Assembly (NCBI GenBank): GCA_015665455.1
Contig: JADFAD010000003.1
Coordinates: 186,001 to 250,000 of the forward strand
Reading direction: 5' to 3'
Source: Oceanospirillaceae bacterium
GTDB lineage: Bacteria > Pseudomonadota > Gammaproteobacteria > Pseudomonadales > Litoribrevibacteraceae
Length of the DNA stretch: 64,000 bases
The notes under the pieces were generated by a model. That model searched no databases, was not told the DNA's origin, and was given only the letters and a program-made list of their open reading frames with translations. Shown here piece by piece: positions 1 through 7,500 of the stretch (positions are counted from its first letter, which is position 1; each line of letters starts with the position of its first letter). A program made the position numbers and the translations under genes.

Positions 1-1022
1 ATGGCATCTACATGTTGAGCCAGCTCCGACACTTGATCACCTGATTCAGTAGAACGGAGTTCATTAACGAGCACCTCAGGCGTTCTTGTTAATAACGGCA
101 TTATGGCATGCTTTCCAACCAATACTTTAAGTAGACCTGCTCCAGCCCTCAGGCAAGCCTCGCTGGCTATAATCGCGGCACCTCCCATCCCGTTACTTCC
201 ACCAATTAATAAACATCTACCAGAATCGCCTTTGTGATCCGTTGGTAGTCTGGAATATATAGATGTATTAATCCGGTTAAGGCCTATCAGCTCAATATCA
301 CTCTCTATATCCCTATAGCACTCCTGAGAAATACCAAGATCATCAAAATACAATTGCTTAAAATAATTAAAGGAATTTCCCGTCATCATTCCCTTTTTCA
401 AACAAATAAAGGTTACACAATAATCAGAAGAGACAACGCAACCTAACTTATTGCCGGTATCAGCACACAAGCCTGAGGGCACATCAATAGATACAATAGG
501 GAAACCCAAACCATTAATCTCAGAAATCAATTGTTCATAGGAAGGTTTAACATTCCCCTTCAAGCCAGAACCTATAAGAGCATCAATAACCACTGTATTT
601 GCAGAATGGTCATGAAGATTAGTTTGTTTCAACTTAGAAAGTGATGTTACGGGTATATTTTGATCTGAAAGTAATTTATAGGCGCTTTGCATTTCTTTGC
701 TTCGCCCACTTCGAGAACCATGAACTCCATCAACTTGAATTACTTCAACCTCTATTCCTTTGTTTGCTGCCAGAGCGGCAACTACAAAGCCGTCCCCCGC
801 GTTATTACCATTACCACAAAATACAATCAGTCGATCTACGCCTTTATAGCGCGACAAAACCAACTCAAATACGGAGGATCCGGCTCTGTACATCAACTCA
901 AACGTATTTGGGGAGAAGGAATTATTAACCTGAGCATCTATTCGTTTTGATTGCTCAGCACTGTAAAGATATCGAGGTAGGAAAGGGATATTTTGACTTG
1001 TTACTTCAATCACGAAAGACAT
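1..1022 (-). CDS. nnr: Bifunctional NAD(P)H-hydrate epimerase / ADP-dependent NAD(P)HX dehydratase, 3' end outside window
   Basis: Repairs hydrated NADH and NADPH: the N-terminal epimerase interconverts the R and S hydrates and the C-terminal kinase-like domain dehydrates the S form using ADP. The frame starts at an ATG at 1022 preceded by a purine-rich CCAGAGG site and stays open for 340 codons to the window edge. The epimerase signature FCGNGNNAGDGFVVA lies near residues 68-82. The second domain begins around residue 250 with KGDSGRCLLIGGSNGMGGAA followed by RAGAGLLKV, typical of the YjeF C-terminal (carbohydrate-kinase fold) domain. It lies 22 bp downstream of the tandem thioredoxin-fold gene and is probably cotranscribed with it. 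The rest of the dehydratase domain cannot be judged here. Confidence 0.93.
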   Translation of the reverse strand, partial: MSFVIEVTSQNIPFLPRYLYSAEQSKRIDAQVNNSFSPNTFELMYRAGSSVFELVLSRYKGVDRLIVFCGNGNNAGDGFVVAALAANKGIEVEVIQVDGVHGSRSGRSKEMQSAYKLLSDQNIPVTSLSKLKQTNLHDHSANTVVIDALIGSGLKGNVKPSYEQLISEINGLGFPIVSIDVPSGLCADTGNKLGCVVSSDYCVTFICLKKGMMTGNSFNYFKQLYFDDLGISQECYRDIESDIELIGLNRINTSIYSRLPTDHKGDSGRCLLIGGSNGMGGAAIIASEACLRAGAGLLKVLVGKHAIMPLLTRTPEVLVNELRSTESGDQVSELAQHVDA

Positions 1023-1044
1023 TGCCTCTGGAATTAATTACCAA

Positions 1045-2331
1045 CTAATGAAACGCGCGCTCAAAAATCAAAGGCATTCTATCCTGCCCCCAAGCGGTCA
1101 ATTTCCCCTTGGAAAACGAGGGCACCCCCCACAAACCAAGACGTGTCATCTCCTTGAGATTCTTATCGATATTAGTTACATAATCCTTTGATTTTATGGA
1201 ATTTAAAACCTTAGTTTTATCTATCTTAAAGTTTGAACAGATTGAGGTGATGTAACTCTCTGAGCTAACATCTTGCCCGTTAGACCAAATATCTGTCATA
1301 AGCTGAAATACGACATCCAGATAATCTTTCTTATCCGAGTGGTAAAAAATAGCCATGCACGCACTCACTCCATCGCCAATGGGATCGTAAACTCGTCCAA
1401 AAGGTATTTCTTCAAAGTGAGCTATTCTTGCTGCGTCTTTCAGAATGTTTAATTTTTTGACGCGAGGAACAGCTAACCCTCGAGTAACCATCGGCAAAAT
1501 CGGTTTAAAAGTAATCCTATCCACACCGTATCTTGATTTATGTTCCACCATGCGAGCAATGGCAATGTAGGAATATGGACTCCTGAAAGAAAAGTACATA
1601 TCGACTGGGTCTTTTGGTCTGCAGGGCACACGAACCAATCCCCAATCAGGATAAAATCCTGCCTTTTTTGTTTGAGCTGATAATTTATGAAGTCTATCTC
1701 GAAGTAAATACAATCGATCTAACGACCAATACCACTCCCCTCTGTAATGAATTGAGCTTCCTTGAAAGTATCCAGCCTTATAAAGTTGCTCTGTGTTTTC
1801 TCTAAGCTTACTGGCTACATCGAATGGATCTAAAGCCTCACCGCGTGTGATCAACTTATGCAATACAGGGAATTCTCCATGCCAGTAGGCATCGGAGACT
1901 TTTACAGCCATCTGAAGCCATTCTGCAGTAGTGCTTCGATCCATAAGCAAGAGCCTTAAAGCTTCAGGCTTCAATCTTTTTTGATTAGGAATCAAATTCG
2001 GGAATTCAAGCCCCCAAGCCTGGGCTAGATAATTTGCATCAATTAATGAGTATCGCTCACGCGATTCTATCTCAGGAAAAAACTCGGGGTTTCTTGGTTC
2101 GACAACCACAACCTGAAAACTAACCTTAAACACTTGCTCCATTTCTATAACAACGGGAAGCATTAATGTTGAATAAGGATCATCCAAGTCAAAATAAAAT
2201 GTCGCCTGATGATTCTTTCGTGAAGACACCCGAATAAACTCACTGAGCTTATGCCTAACTAACCTCAGTGTGTTAGAACATATAATTTGAGCAAAATAAC
2301 TCTCAAGTGTTTTATTAATAAGTTTCACCAA
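1045..2331 (-). CDS. Tandem DsbA-like / 2-hydroxychromene-2-carboxylate isomerase family protein
   Basis: A 428-residue protein with two thioredoxin-fold modules of the DsbA / HCCA-isomerase / GST-kappa type. Each module opens with the family signature: FYFDLDDPYSTLMLP near residue 45 and MYFSFRSPYSYIAIARM near residue 245. The end of the second copy has the diagnostic GLWGVPSF...WGQDRM. No CXXC is present, so it is more likely a glutathione-dependent isomerase/transferase than a disulfide oxidase. There is no signal peptide, so it is probably cytoplasmic. Single-domain family members are about 200 residues, so this is an internal duplication whose copies have diverged strongly. The substrate is not inferable. 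Confidence 0.8.
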   Translation of the reverse strand: MVKLINKTLESYFAQIICSNTLRLVRHKLSEFIRVSSRKNHQATFYFDLDDPYSTLMLPVVIEMEQVFKVSFQVVVVEPRNPEFFPEIESRERYSLIDANYLAQAWGLEFPNLIPNQKRLKPEALRLLLMDRSTTAEWLQMAVKVSDAYWHGEFPVLHKLITRGEALDPFDVASKLRENTEQLYKAGYFQGSSIHYRGEWYWSLDRLYLLRDRLHKLSAQTKKAGFYPDWGLVRVPCRPKDPVDMYFSFRSPYSYIAIARMVEHKSRYGVDRITFKPILPMVTRGLAVPRVKKLNILKDAARIAHFEEIPFGRVYDPIGDGVSACMAIFYHSDKKDYLDVVFQLMTDIWSNGQDVSSESYITSICSNFKIDKTKVLNSIKSKDYVTNIDKNLKEMTRLGLWGVPSFSKGKLTAWGQDRMPLIFERAFH

Positions 2332-2770
2332 TACTCTGATTTAAATAAATAAAATATACAATTTAACAACCAATTAAGACCACAATAACTAAAAGTCTTG
2401 CTTAGCCAATTGAATACAGAACTTTTGCATTAAATTCAAACCATTACATAACTTAAGTTCAATTATCTTAATAACACCAGCTACAAGTTAGAATTTTCAT
2501 TCAGGACTCTGAAAACTCTTCACATAAATAACCACCGAGCACATTGGACTTCAAGCCGAAAAAGCCATCCATTATTCTTAGATACGTCAAAAATCACATA
2601 TTTTATTAATTAATAACATAAATTGGTGGTAATTTTGAAAATAACATTTGACAGATGGAACTTTTGAGCGCTTATTTATTCTAAGACTGTTCAGGAAATG
2701 AACGATAATATAAATGAAACATTGTTATTGTATTTTTTAAGATCAAGTATAGAAATGTAGGAGTCTCAAT

Positions 2771-2848
2771 ATGAGAAACGGTATAATCTGCTATGGGCCA
2801 GTCACAAAGCCTAAAAGACAAATAGCAGTGACAACAAGTGAAAAGTAG
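2771..2848 (+). CDS. Possible 25-residue small protein
   Basis: ATG at 2771 follows a good ribosome-binding site (GTAGGAG, seven bases upstream) and runs 25 codons to TAG. The predicted peptide has one Cys and a basic middle (KPKRQ). The A+T-rich stretch upstream could hold a promoter, with TTGTTA at 2722 and TATAGA at 2748, but the spacing of 20 is too long. I do not recognise it. It may be a real small protein or a leader peptide, or chance; only the RBS and its place in an otherwise empty gap support it. Confidence 0.25.
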   Translation: MRNGIICYGPVTKPKRQIAVTTSEK

Positions 2849-2880
2849 TACAAAAATAAATTAGTAAAGCAGTACGGTCA

Positions 2881-2918
2881 GGCAAGTAAATTCTAGCAAA
2901 AAGCTAGAGTTACCTGCC
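2881..2918. repeat. Long imperfect hairpin downstream of the LysR gene
   Basis: The arms GGCAAGTAAATTCTAGC and GCTAGAGTTACCTGCC flank an AAAAA loop. On the minus strand the hairpin lies 12 bases past the LysR stop codon. There is no T-tract on either side, so it is not a clean intrinsic terminator; it may protect the transcript 3' end or need Rho. Confidence 0.5.
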
Positions 2919-2930
2919 GAAACGCCCATC

Positions 2931-3872
2931 TTATTCCTTCACCCTTTCAGCCACTCTGGTAATTAAATTTCTAAGCCAAATATGCGCTGGGTTACTATGC
3001 AATAACGGACTCCATGCCATCTTAAGTTCAAAAGACGGTATTTCAAACGGAGGCTCTTTAATCAGTAACTTACTTGATTGACTATTCAGCCCTACGGCCC
3101 TAGTTGGTAACGTCGCAATTAAGTCATTGTCTTGCGCAAGTAAAATAGAGATTTGATAATGCCGAGTAAAAACACTGATATTTCTCTTTTTATCAATTTT
3201 AGCTAAGGCCTCATCCACCCACCCAAGCTTCTGCACTTGCCTTGGATTAACACCAACGCCAACGCCAACGCCAGTTTTACTTACCCAGATATGCTTCGCA
3301 GACAGGTAGTTATCCAGATTAAAATCATTAATGATTGGATTTTTGGGGCTCATGACACACGAAAAACTGTCTGTCCACACTGTCTTTTGATGAAAAGACT
3401 GCGGCAAGTGATCGAAGCGGTTAATCGCCATATCTACCCTGCCTTGTTCTACATCCGCAAAACTTACATCGCTAGGTGTTAAAACATCCAATGTGATGTT
3501 TGGCGCCTTCTGACGTACCTCTTTGAGCATTTCAGGCATCAAGGTAGACTCCGCATAATCAGATGCCATAATTCGGAACACACGACTGCTCTGAGCCTCT
3601 TCGAAATCAACTGTAGGCTGAACTGCTTGATCAACCCTGGATAGAATCTCACGTATCTGGGGCTGCAGTTCCTTTGCTCGCTCTGTCGCAGTCATACCCT
3701 CAGAAGTACGAATAAGAAGAGGATCTTGGAATAAATCCCTTAGCCTTTTAAGGCCATTACTCATGGCGGGCTGGGTAATCCCCAGCTGTTCAGCAGCCTT
3801 CGTTACGTTCTTTTCTCTTAATAACACATCGAGATGAACTAGAAGATTTAAGTCAACACGCCCTGTATTCAC
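2931..3872 (-). CDS. LysR-family transcriptional regulator
   Basis: 313 residues. The N-terminal winged helix-turn-helix (NVTKAAEQLGITQPAMSNGL, about residues 23-42) is typical of LysR, and the rest is a periplasmic-binding-fold effector domain. The start is GTG at 3872, because DLNLLVHLDVLL directly after it is the usual family N-terminus; the ribosome-binding site is poor. The gene is divergent from tag, and a symmetrical AGTCA-N9-TGACT sequence lies between them. Odd feature: residues about 205-211 are (VG)3 encoded by a perfect hexanucleotide repeat. Target genes and ligand are unknown. LysR regulators often act on the divergent neighbour, but control of tag is only a guess. Confidence 0.88.
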   Translation of the reverse strand: MNTGRVDLNLLVHLDVLLREKNVTKAAEQLGITQPAMSNGLKRLRDLFQDPLLIRTSEGMTATERAKELQPQIREILSRVDQAVQPTVDFEEAQSSRVFRIMASDYAESTLMPEMLKEVRQKAPNITLDVLTPSDVSFADVEQGRVDMAINRFDHLPQSFHQKTVWTDSFSCVMSPKNPIINDFNLDNYLSAKHIWVSKTGVGVGVGVNPRQVQKLGWVDEALAKIDKKRNISVFTRHYQISILLAQDNDLIATLPTRAVGLNSQSSKLLIKEPPFEIPSFELKMAWSPLLHSNPAHIWLRNLITRVAERVKE

Positions 3873-3925
3873 TGAATAAATACCACTTTTAAAAGCTATA
3901 ATTTAAAGCTATTTTACACGTATTT

Positions 3926-3944
3926 AGTCAATGTCTCGATGACT
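3926..3944. promoter_or_regulatory. Candidate LysR operator between lysR and tag
   Basis: Inverted repeat AGTCA-N9-TGACT in the 155-bp divergent intergenic region. A TATAGT hexamer at 3967-3972 on the plus strand could be the tag -10, which would put the repeat in the -35 to -60 zone. The spacing is not the classic T-N11-A, so support is modest. Confidence 0.35.
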
Positions 3945-4027
3945 TTATTTACCCTTCTACGCGAACTATAGTGGTAGAGTAGAACATTAAGTGATTACTA
4001 TAAGCTCATGTTAAATGGAGAAAAATA

Positions 4028-4618
4028 ATGAAACGGTGTGCTTGGTGTGGTTCAGACCCCATCTATGTGAAGTATCATGATGAGGTTTGGGGTCGCCCCG
4101 TATCAGACAGTCGAGATCTTTTTGCAAAACTCTGCTTAGACGGCCAACAAGCGGGTTTAAGCTGGATTACAATTTTAAAGAAACAAGACAATTACTACGA
4201 AGCTTACGATAACTTTAATCCAGAGATCATTCAGCATTATGACCAAAAAAAAATTGAAGCCCTACTTCAAAACAAAGGCATTGTTCGTAATAAGCTAAAA
4301 GTACAATCGATCATCAAAAACGCTAAAGGGTATTTAGCCATTGAATCGAAGGGTCAGTCATTTTCTGATTACCTGTGGTCTTTTATTGGAGATAAACCCA
4401 TTCAAAATAACTGGAAAACCTTCGAGGAAATCCCCGTTACGTCTACTGAATCCGAAGCAATGGCTAAAGATCTTAAAAAGAAAGGGTTCTCCTTTGTTGG
4501 CAGTACAATTTGCTATGCCTTCATGCAAGCTGTGGGGATGGTTCAAGACCATACAACCGACTGTCATTGCTACATATCTTGCCAGGAAGAAGCCGCTAAA
4601 TTTGATCTCAAACAATAA
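4028..4618 (+). CDS. tag: DNA-3-methyladenine glycosylase I
   Basis: Excises 3-methyladenine from alkylated DNA, the first step of base-excision repair. At 196 residues it is slightly longer than the E. coli enzyme (187) and colinear with it. The structural zinc ligands are Cys4, His17, His175 and Cys179. The core GQQAGLSWITILKK and the late motif FVGSTICYAFMQAVGMVQDH are conserved. The base-recognition residue Glu38 of E. coli Tag is Asp here (LDGQQAG). The ATG at 4028 follows a GGAG site. It is a single gene, divergent from the LysR regulator. No terminator is visible directly after it. Confidence 0.95.
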   Translation: MKRCAWCGSDPIYVKYHDEVWGRPVSDSRDLFAKLCLDGQQAGLSWITILKKQDNYYEAYDNFNPEIIQHYDQKKIEALLQNKGIVRNKLKVQSIIKNAKGYLAIESKGQSFSDYLWSFIGDKPIQNNWKTFEEIPVTSTESEAMAKDLKKKGFSFVGSTICYAFMQAVGMVQDHTTDCHCYISCQEEAAKFDLKQ

Positions 4619-4712
4619 AACCTAATGTTCTATCCCCAAGTTACAACCATTCATCGGGAGTGTATTTCGATGAATCAAAGGGGAATGACTGGAAAAAAAC
4701 ACATTGAAAGCC

Positions 4713-4724
4713 ACTGGTACCAGT
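4713..4724. promoter_or_regulatory. 12-bp perfect palindrome upstream of rmf
   Basis: ACTGGTACCAGT, a perfect dyad about 190 bp upstream of the rmf start. Its GGTACC core recurs in both arms of the leader hairpin at 4843-4866. It could be an operator; no protein can be assigned. Confidence 0.3.
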
Positions 4725-4842
4725 AAATTCAAGTTAGAGCAAAGAAGTTCAAAAATACTAAATATTAAATATTCATTACAAATGCATTTTTAAGATCAAA
4801 ATATTTCTAGCCACCTCGACTCACTACAGGTATTAATATTTA

Positions 4843-4866
4843 GGTACCGACATCGAAGTCGGTACC
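4843..4866 (+). promoter_or_regulatory. Perfect hairpin in the rmf leader
   Basis: Nine-base arms GGTACCGAC and GTCGGTACC around an ATCGAA loop, ending 43 bases before the rmf start codon. There is no T-tract, so it is not a terminator. If it lies in the mRNA leader it could stabilise the transcript, as fits the long-lived stationary-phase rmf message known in E. coli, or act as a protein site in DNA. Confidence 0.5.
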
Positions 4867-4909
4867 GAGACCAACTTTTCATCAGTTGACACCAAAGGGG
4901 AAAGTATAG

Positions 4910-5107
4910 ATGAGAAGACAGAAACGCGATCAAGCTAGTCGTGCATTCAACAAGGGTTATAACGCAGGAGTTTTAGGTAAATCTAAAGAAATGGCTCCAC
5001 AGAATCCAACCGTTAGACACAGTTGGCTCTGCGGATGGCGCGAAGGCCGAGCTGATCAATGGGATGGCATGACTGGTGTTTCTGGTGTCCACAAGATTCC
5101 TCTCTAA
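4910..5107 (+). CDS. rmf: Ribosome modulation factor
   Basis: Binds 70S ribosomes in stationary phase and promotes formation of 100S hibernating dimers. The 65-residue basic protein matches E. coli RMF (55 residues) along RRQKRD, GYNAG, SKEM and the C-terminal WLCGWREGRADQ. It carries an extra C-terminal tail of about 12 residues (GMTGVSGVHKIPL region) absent from the E. coli protein. The AGGGGA ribosome-binding site is strong and well placed. It is monocistronic, with a leader hairpin upstream and a clear terminator downstream. Confidence 0.95.
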   Translation: MRRQKRDQASRAFNKGYNAGVLGKSKEMAPQNPTVRHSWLCGWREGRADQWDGMTGVSGVHKIPL

Positions 5108-5140
5108 ATTAAGAGTTCCGGAATCTAAAGATTGAGGGAA

Positions 5141-5164
5141 AGAGGGCTAAACAAGCCCTTTTTT
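5141..5164 (+). terminator. Intrinsic terminator of rmf
   Basis: AGAGGGC, loop TAAACAA, GCCCTTTTTT. A G+C stem followed by six T residues on the plus strand, 34 bp after the rmf stop. Confidence 0.85.
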
Positions 5165-5288
5165 ATTGCCTGCTTCTTATACCCTCATTCACTCTTCTCC
5201 CCTTTCCTTATGTACAACCTTATTGACCCATAGTAGGAGATTTGACAGGATATTACTGTATACACTTGTTCACTTAACTTTAGATAAT

Positions 5289-5765
5289 ATGAAACACCAC
5301 GGCTCATATAAGATAAAAGTCTCCAACGATGTCTTAGTCATTCGATGCTCAGGAAGCTGGAATAAAGAAACAACACTGAGATACGCAGAAGACTACAAAG
5401 CAACAGCTTCCGTGCTTATCAATACAAATTGGGCCGTTATTTGCGACTTGAGAGACTGGACCCTAGCCACGCCAGAGAGCATGCCGATATTCCAATCTTT
5501 AATGAATTGGTGCTTTGATCAAGGACTTAAGTCTTGCGCCTACGTTTATAATGATTCGTTCATCAAAAAACGACACCTAGAAGAAATGACTCTTAGCCTC
5601 CAAAGCCTACCAGAGAACTATAAATTCATTAGACAAAACACTACTGAAGGAATTTACTGCTGGCTTAAAAATTCTGGATACACCCCTCAAGAACAAGACA
5701 TCATCAGCCTAAATGAGCAAACCCAAACAACAGGTAAGCCTGAAATAGACCTAATAATGATTTAA
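5289..5765 (+). CDS. STAS / SpoIIAA-like protein of unknown function
   Basis: 158 residues from the ATG at 5289. The frame can be extended upstream to 5166, but that extension overlaps the rmf terminator tail and looks non-coding. The pattern YKIKVSNDVLVIRCSGSWN...WAVICDLRDW and the alternating strand/helix content resemble STAS-like proteins of marine gammaproteobacteria, which use this fold for protein-protein signalling. No signal peptide or membrane segment. The ribosome-binding site is weak. The last codons overlap the convergent methyltransferase gene by 4 bp. Assignment is by pattern only. Confidence 0.6.
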   Translation: MKHHGSYKIKVSNDVLVIRCSGSWNKETTLRYAEDYKATASVLINTNWAVICDLRDWTLATPESMPIFQSLMNWCFDQGLKSCAYVYNDSFIKKRHLEEMTLSLQSLPENYKFIRQNTTEGIYCWLKNSGYTPQEQDIISLNEQTQTTGKPEIDLIMI

Positions 5766-6211
5766 ATCCAAGGCCTAGTTTGTTTTTTATAACTCGTAAA
5801 TTCTTCACCAAAATTATCAAACAGCGCATCTTCTTCTGGCTTAATCTGATATTTATTAATGTATAAGACAAAGAAGATAACAGCAAAAAAGCAAGAAACA
5901 TCACCCAAGTAGATTCCTGTTCCAATCAGAAAAAAAGTCATTCCTAAATACATTGGGTTTCTGCTGTACTTGTAGACACCACTACATATTAAACTTGTTG
6001 ATTTACTTGGATCTCGAGGATCAATTGTTGTAGCCTGCCGCTTAACCTCCACCACACCAAGAACACAAATAGCTAAACCAAAAGCACCCCACATTAAAGA
6101 TACCCAAATAGGCGCACCCTTGATCTGAAATAGAGGCAACCAATTAAGCAACTCTATTTGGCCAAGAATCATTAACACAACGAGCAAGATGGGAGGTATT
6201 TTTAGACTCAT
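5762..6211 (-). CDS. Isoprenylcysteine carboxyl methyltransferase (ICMT/PEMT)-family membrane protein
   Basis: 149 residues with about four membrane segments. The C-terminal half carries the ICMT/PEMT signature YKYSRNPMYLGM, then EEDALFDNFGEEF and a terminal RPWI, which form the S-adenosylmethionine site in this family. Bacterial members of this small-size group have mostly unassigned substrates (lipids or small molecules). It is convergent with the STAS-like gene and separated from the prp operon by a bidirectional terminator. Confidence 0.85.
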   Translation of the reverse strand: MSLKIPPILLVVLMILGQIELLNWLPLFQIKGAPIWVSLMWGAFGLAICVLGVVEVKRQATTIDPRDPSKSTSLICSGVYKYSRNPMYLGMTFFLIGTGIYLGDVSCFFAVIFFVLYINKYQIKPEEDALFDNFGEEFTSYKKQTRPWI

Positions 6212-6263
6212 GCTTATCCCTAAGTTTCATATTTATTGTTAACTCATCCTATTCTTTTAGCAC

Positions 6264-6295
6264 AAAAAAGCCCAGCTATCGAACTGGGCTTTTTT
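6264..6295. terminator. Terminator of the prp operon
   Basis: AAAAAAGCCCAG, eight-base loop, CTGGGCTTTTTT: a perfect 12-bp stem with A/T tracts on both sides. On the minus strand it follows the prpF stop by about 25 bases. It is symmetrical enough to work in both directions. Confidence 0.9.
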
Positions 6296-6320
6296 AGTCT
6301 AAACAAAAACAATAGATTAA

Positions 6321-7499
6321 CTAGAATGAATCGCCGGGAATACGAACCCAACCTTCCATCAAAATACGAGCACTTCTACTCATGATGGCTTTTGTGACTT
6401 TCCATTCACCATTACTTAGATTCGCTTCAGCTCCAACTTTTAACGTGCCTGAAGGGTGACCAAATGTTACTGCGTTTCTTTGCCCTCCGCCTGCTGCTAA
6501 ATTAACCAAGGTCCCTGGTACAGCCGCAGCTGCGCCAATAGCAACCGCAGCAGTGCCCATCATCGCATGGTGTAGCTTACCCATGGATAAGGCACGCACA
6601 AGAAGATCTATATCACTTTCCTTGACTTCTTTACCGCTCGAGGCGCTGTAAGCCTTTGAAGGAGATACAAACGCGACTTTTGGAGTATGCTGACGATTAA
6701 CCGCTTCAGAAACATCATCAACTAGCCCCATCTTCACTGCACCGTGGGCACGAATTGCTTCAAACATTACTAAAGCATCATCATTGCTATTAATAATATC
6801 TTGCAACTCTGTACCGGTGTAATTTATCTCACCTGCGTTTAAGAAAATGGTAGGTATGCCTGCATTAATCATTGTCGCCTTAAGTGTCCCGACTCCAGGC
6901 ACCTCAAGATCATCAACCAAATTACCCGTTGGAAACATTGATCCTTCGCCATCCGAGGGATCTATGAACTCAACTTCAACTTCAGCAGCAGGAAAAGTTA
7001 CTCCATCCAGCTCAAATTCGCCCGTTTCCTGAACTTGTCCATCAGTCATTGGAACGTGAGTAATAATGGTCTTTTTAATATTTGCCTGCCATATACGAAC
7101 AACCGCCACGCCGTTATCAGGCACCCGACTTTTATCAACTAGGCCACTGTTGATAGCAAAAGCTCCTACGGCTGCGGATAAGTTACCGCAATTACCACTC
7201 CAATCAACAAAAGGCTTATCAATGGCAACTTGACCAAATAAATAATCCACGTCATGGTCTGGTTCACTGCTCCTTGAAACAATCACAGTCTTGCTGGTGC
7301 TTGACGTAGCACCTCCCATTCCGTCAGTTTGCTTGCCGTATGGATCAGGACTACCGATGACCCTCATCAGCATCCGATCTCTTGACTCACCCGCTACGTG
7401 AGCAGACTTAGGAAGATCCTCTAAATTAAAGAAGACCCCTTTGCTTGTTCCCCCGCGAATATAAGTCGCAGGGATTTTTACCTGTGGTACAAAGGTCAT
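6321..7499 (-). CDS. prpF: 2-methylaconitate cis-trans isomerase
   Basis: Converts trans-2-methylaconitate made by AcnD to the cis isomer, completing the PrpD-independent route of the methylcitrate cycle. 392 residues from the ATG at 7499, one base after the acnD stop codon; a longer upstream start would overlap acnD. Family features are IRGGTSKGVFF near residue 12, GGATSSTSKT near residue 60 and SGNCGNLSAAVGAF near residue 100, and a glycine-rich C-terminal half. Last gene of gntR-prpBC-acnD-prpF and translationally coupled to acnD. Confidence 0.95.
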   Translation of the reverse strand: MTFVPQVKIPATYIRGGTSKGVFFNLEDLPKSAHVAGESRDRMLMRVIGSPDPYGKQTDGMGGATSSTSKTVIVSRSSEPDHDVDYLFGQVAIDKPFVDWSGNCGNLSAAVGAFAINSGLVDKSRVPDNGVAVVRIWQANIKKTIITHVPMTDGQVQETGEFELDGVTFPAAEVEVEFIDPSDGEGSMFPTGNLVDDLEVPGVGTLKATMINAGIPTIFLNAGEINYTGTELQDIINSNDDALVMFEAIRAHGAVKMGLVDDVSEAVNRQHTPKVAFVSPSKAYSASSGKEVKESDIDLLVRALSMGKLHHAMMGTAAVAIGAAAAVPGTLVNLAAGGGQRNAVTFGHPSGTLKVGAEANLSNGEWKVTKAIMSRSARILMEGWVRIPGDSF

Positions 7500-7500
7500 A

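Larger units (their letters stand above)
2332..2930. other. Long A+T-rich intergenic region
   Basis: About 600 bases without a convincing long gene. It must hold the promoter of the leftward double thioredoxin-fold gene. A TTGACA hexamer at 2648-2653 on the plus strand lacks a well-spaced -10. It also contains a 25-codon reading frame at 2771 and a hairpin at 2881-2918, listed separately. Confidence 0.6.

Noticed and set aside
2881-2918. Hairpin after lysR as an intrinsic terminator
   Set aside because: The stem is long, but neither strand has a following T-tract, so I list it only as a hairpin.
4670-4726. 18-codon ATG frame upstream of rmf
   Set aside because: Short, with a poor ribosome-binding site distance, and it runs into the ACTGGTACCAGT palindrome; no sign of coding.
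5254-5271. LexA-box-like TACTGTATAC upstream of the STAS-like gene
   Set aside because: Only the left half matches; the right half (ACTTGTTC) lacks the ACAG needed for a LexA dyad.
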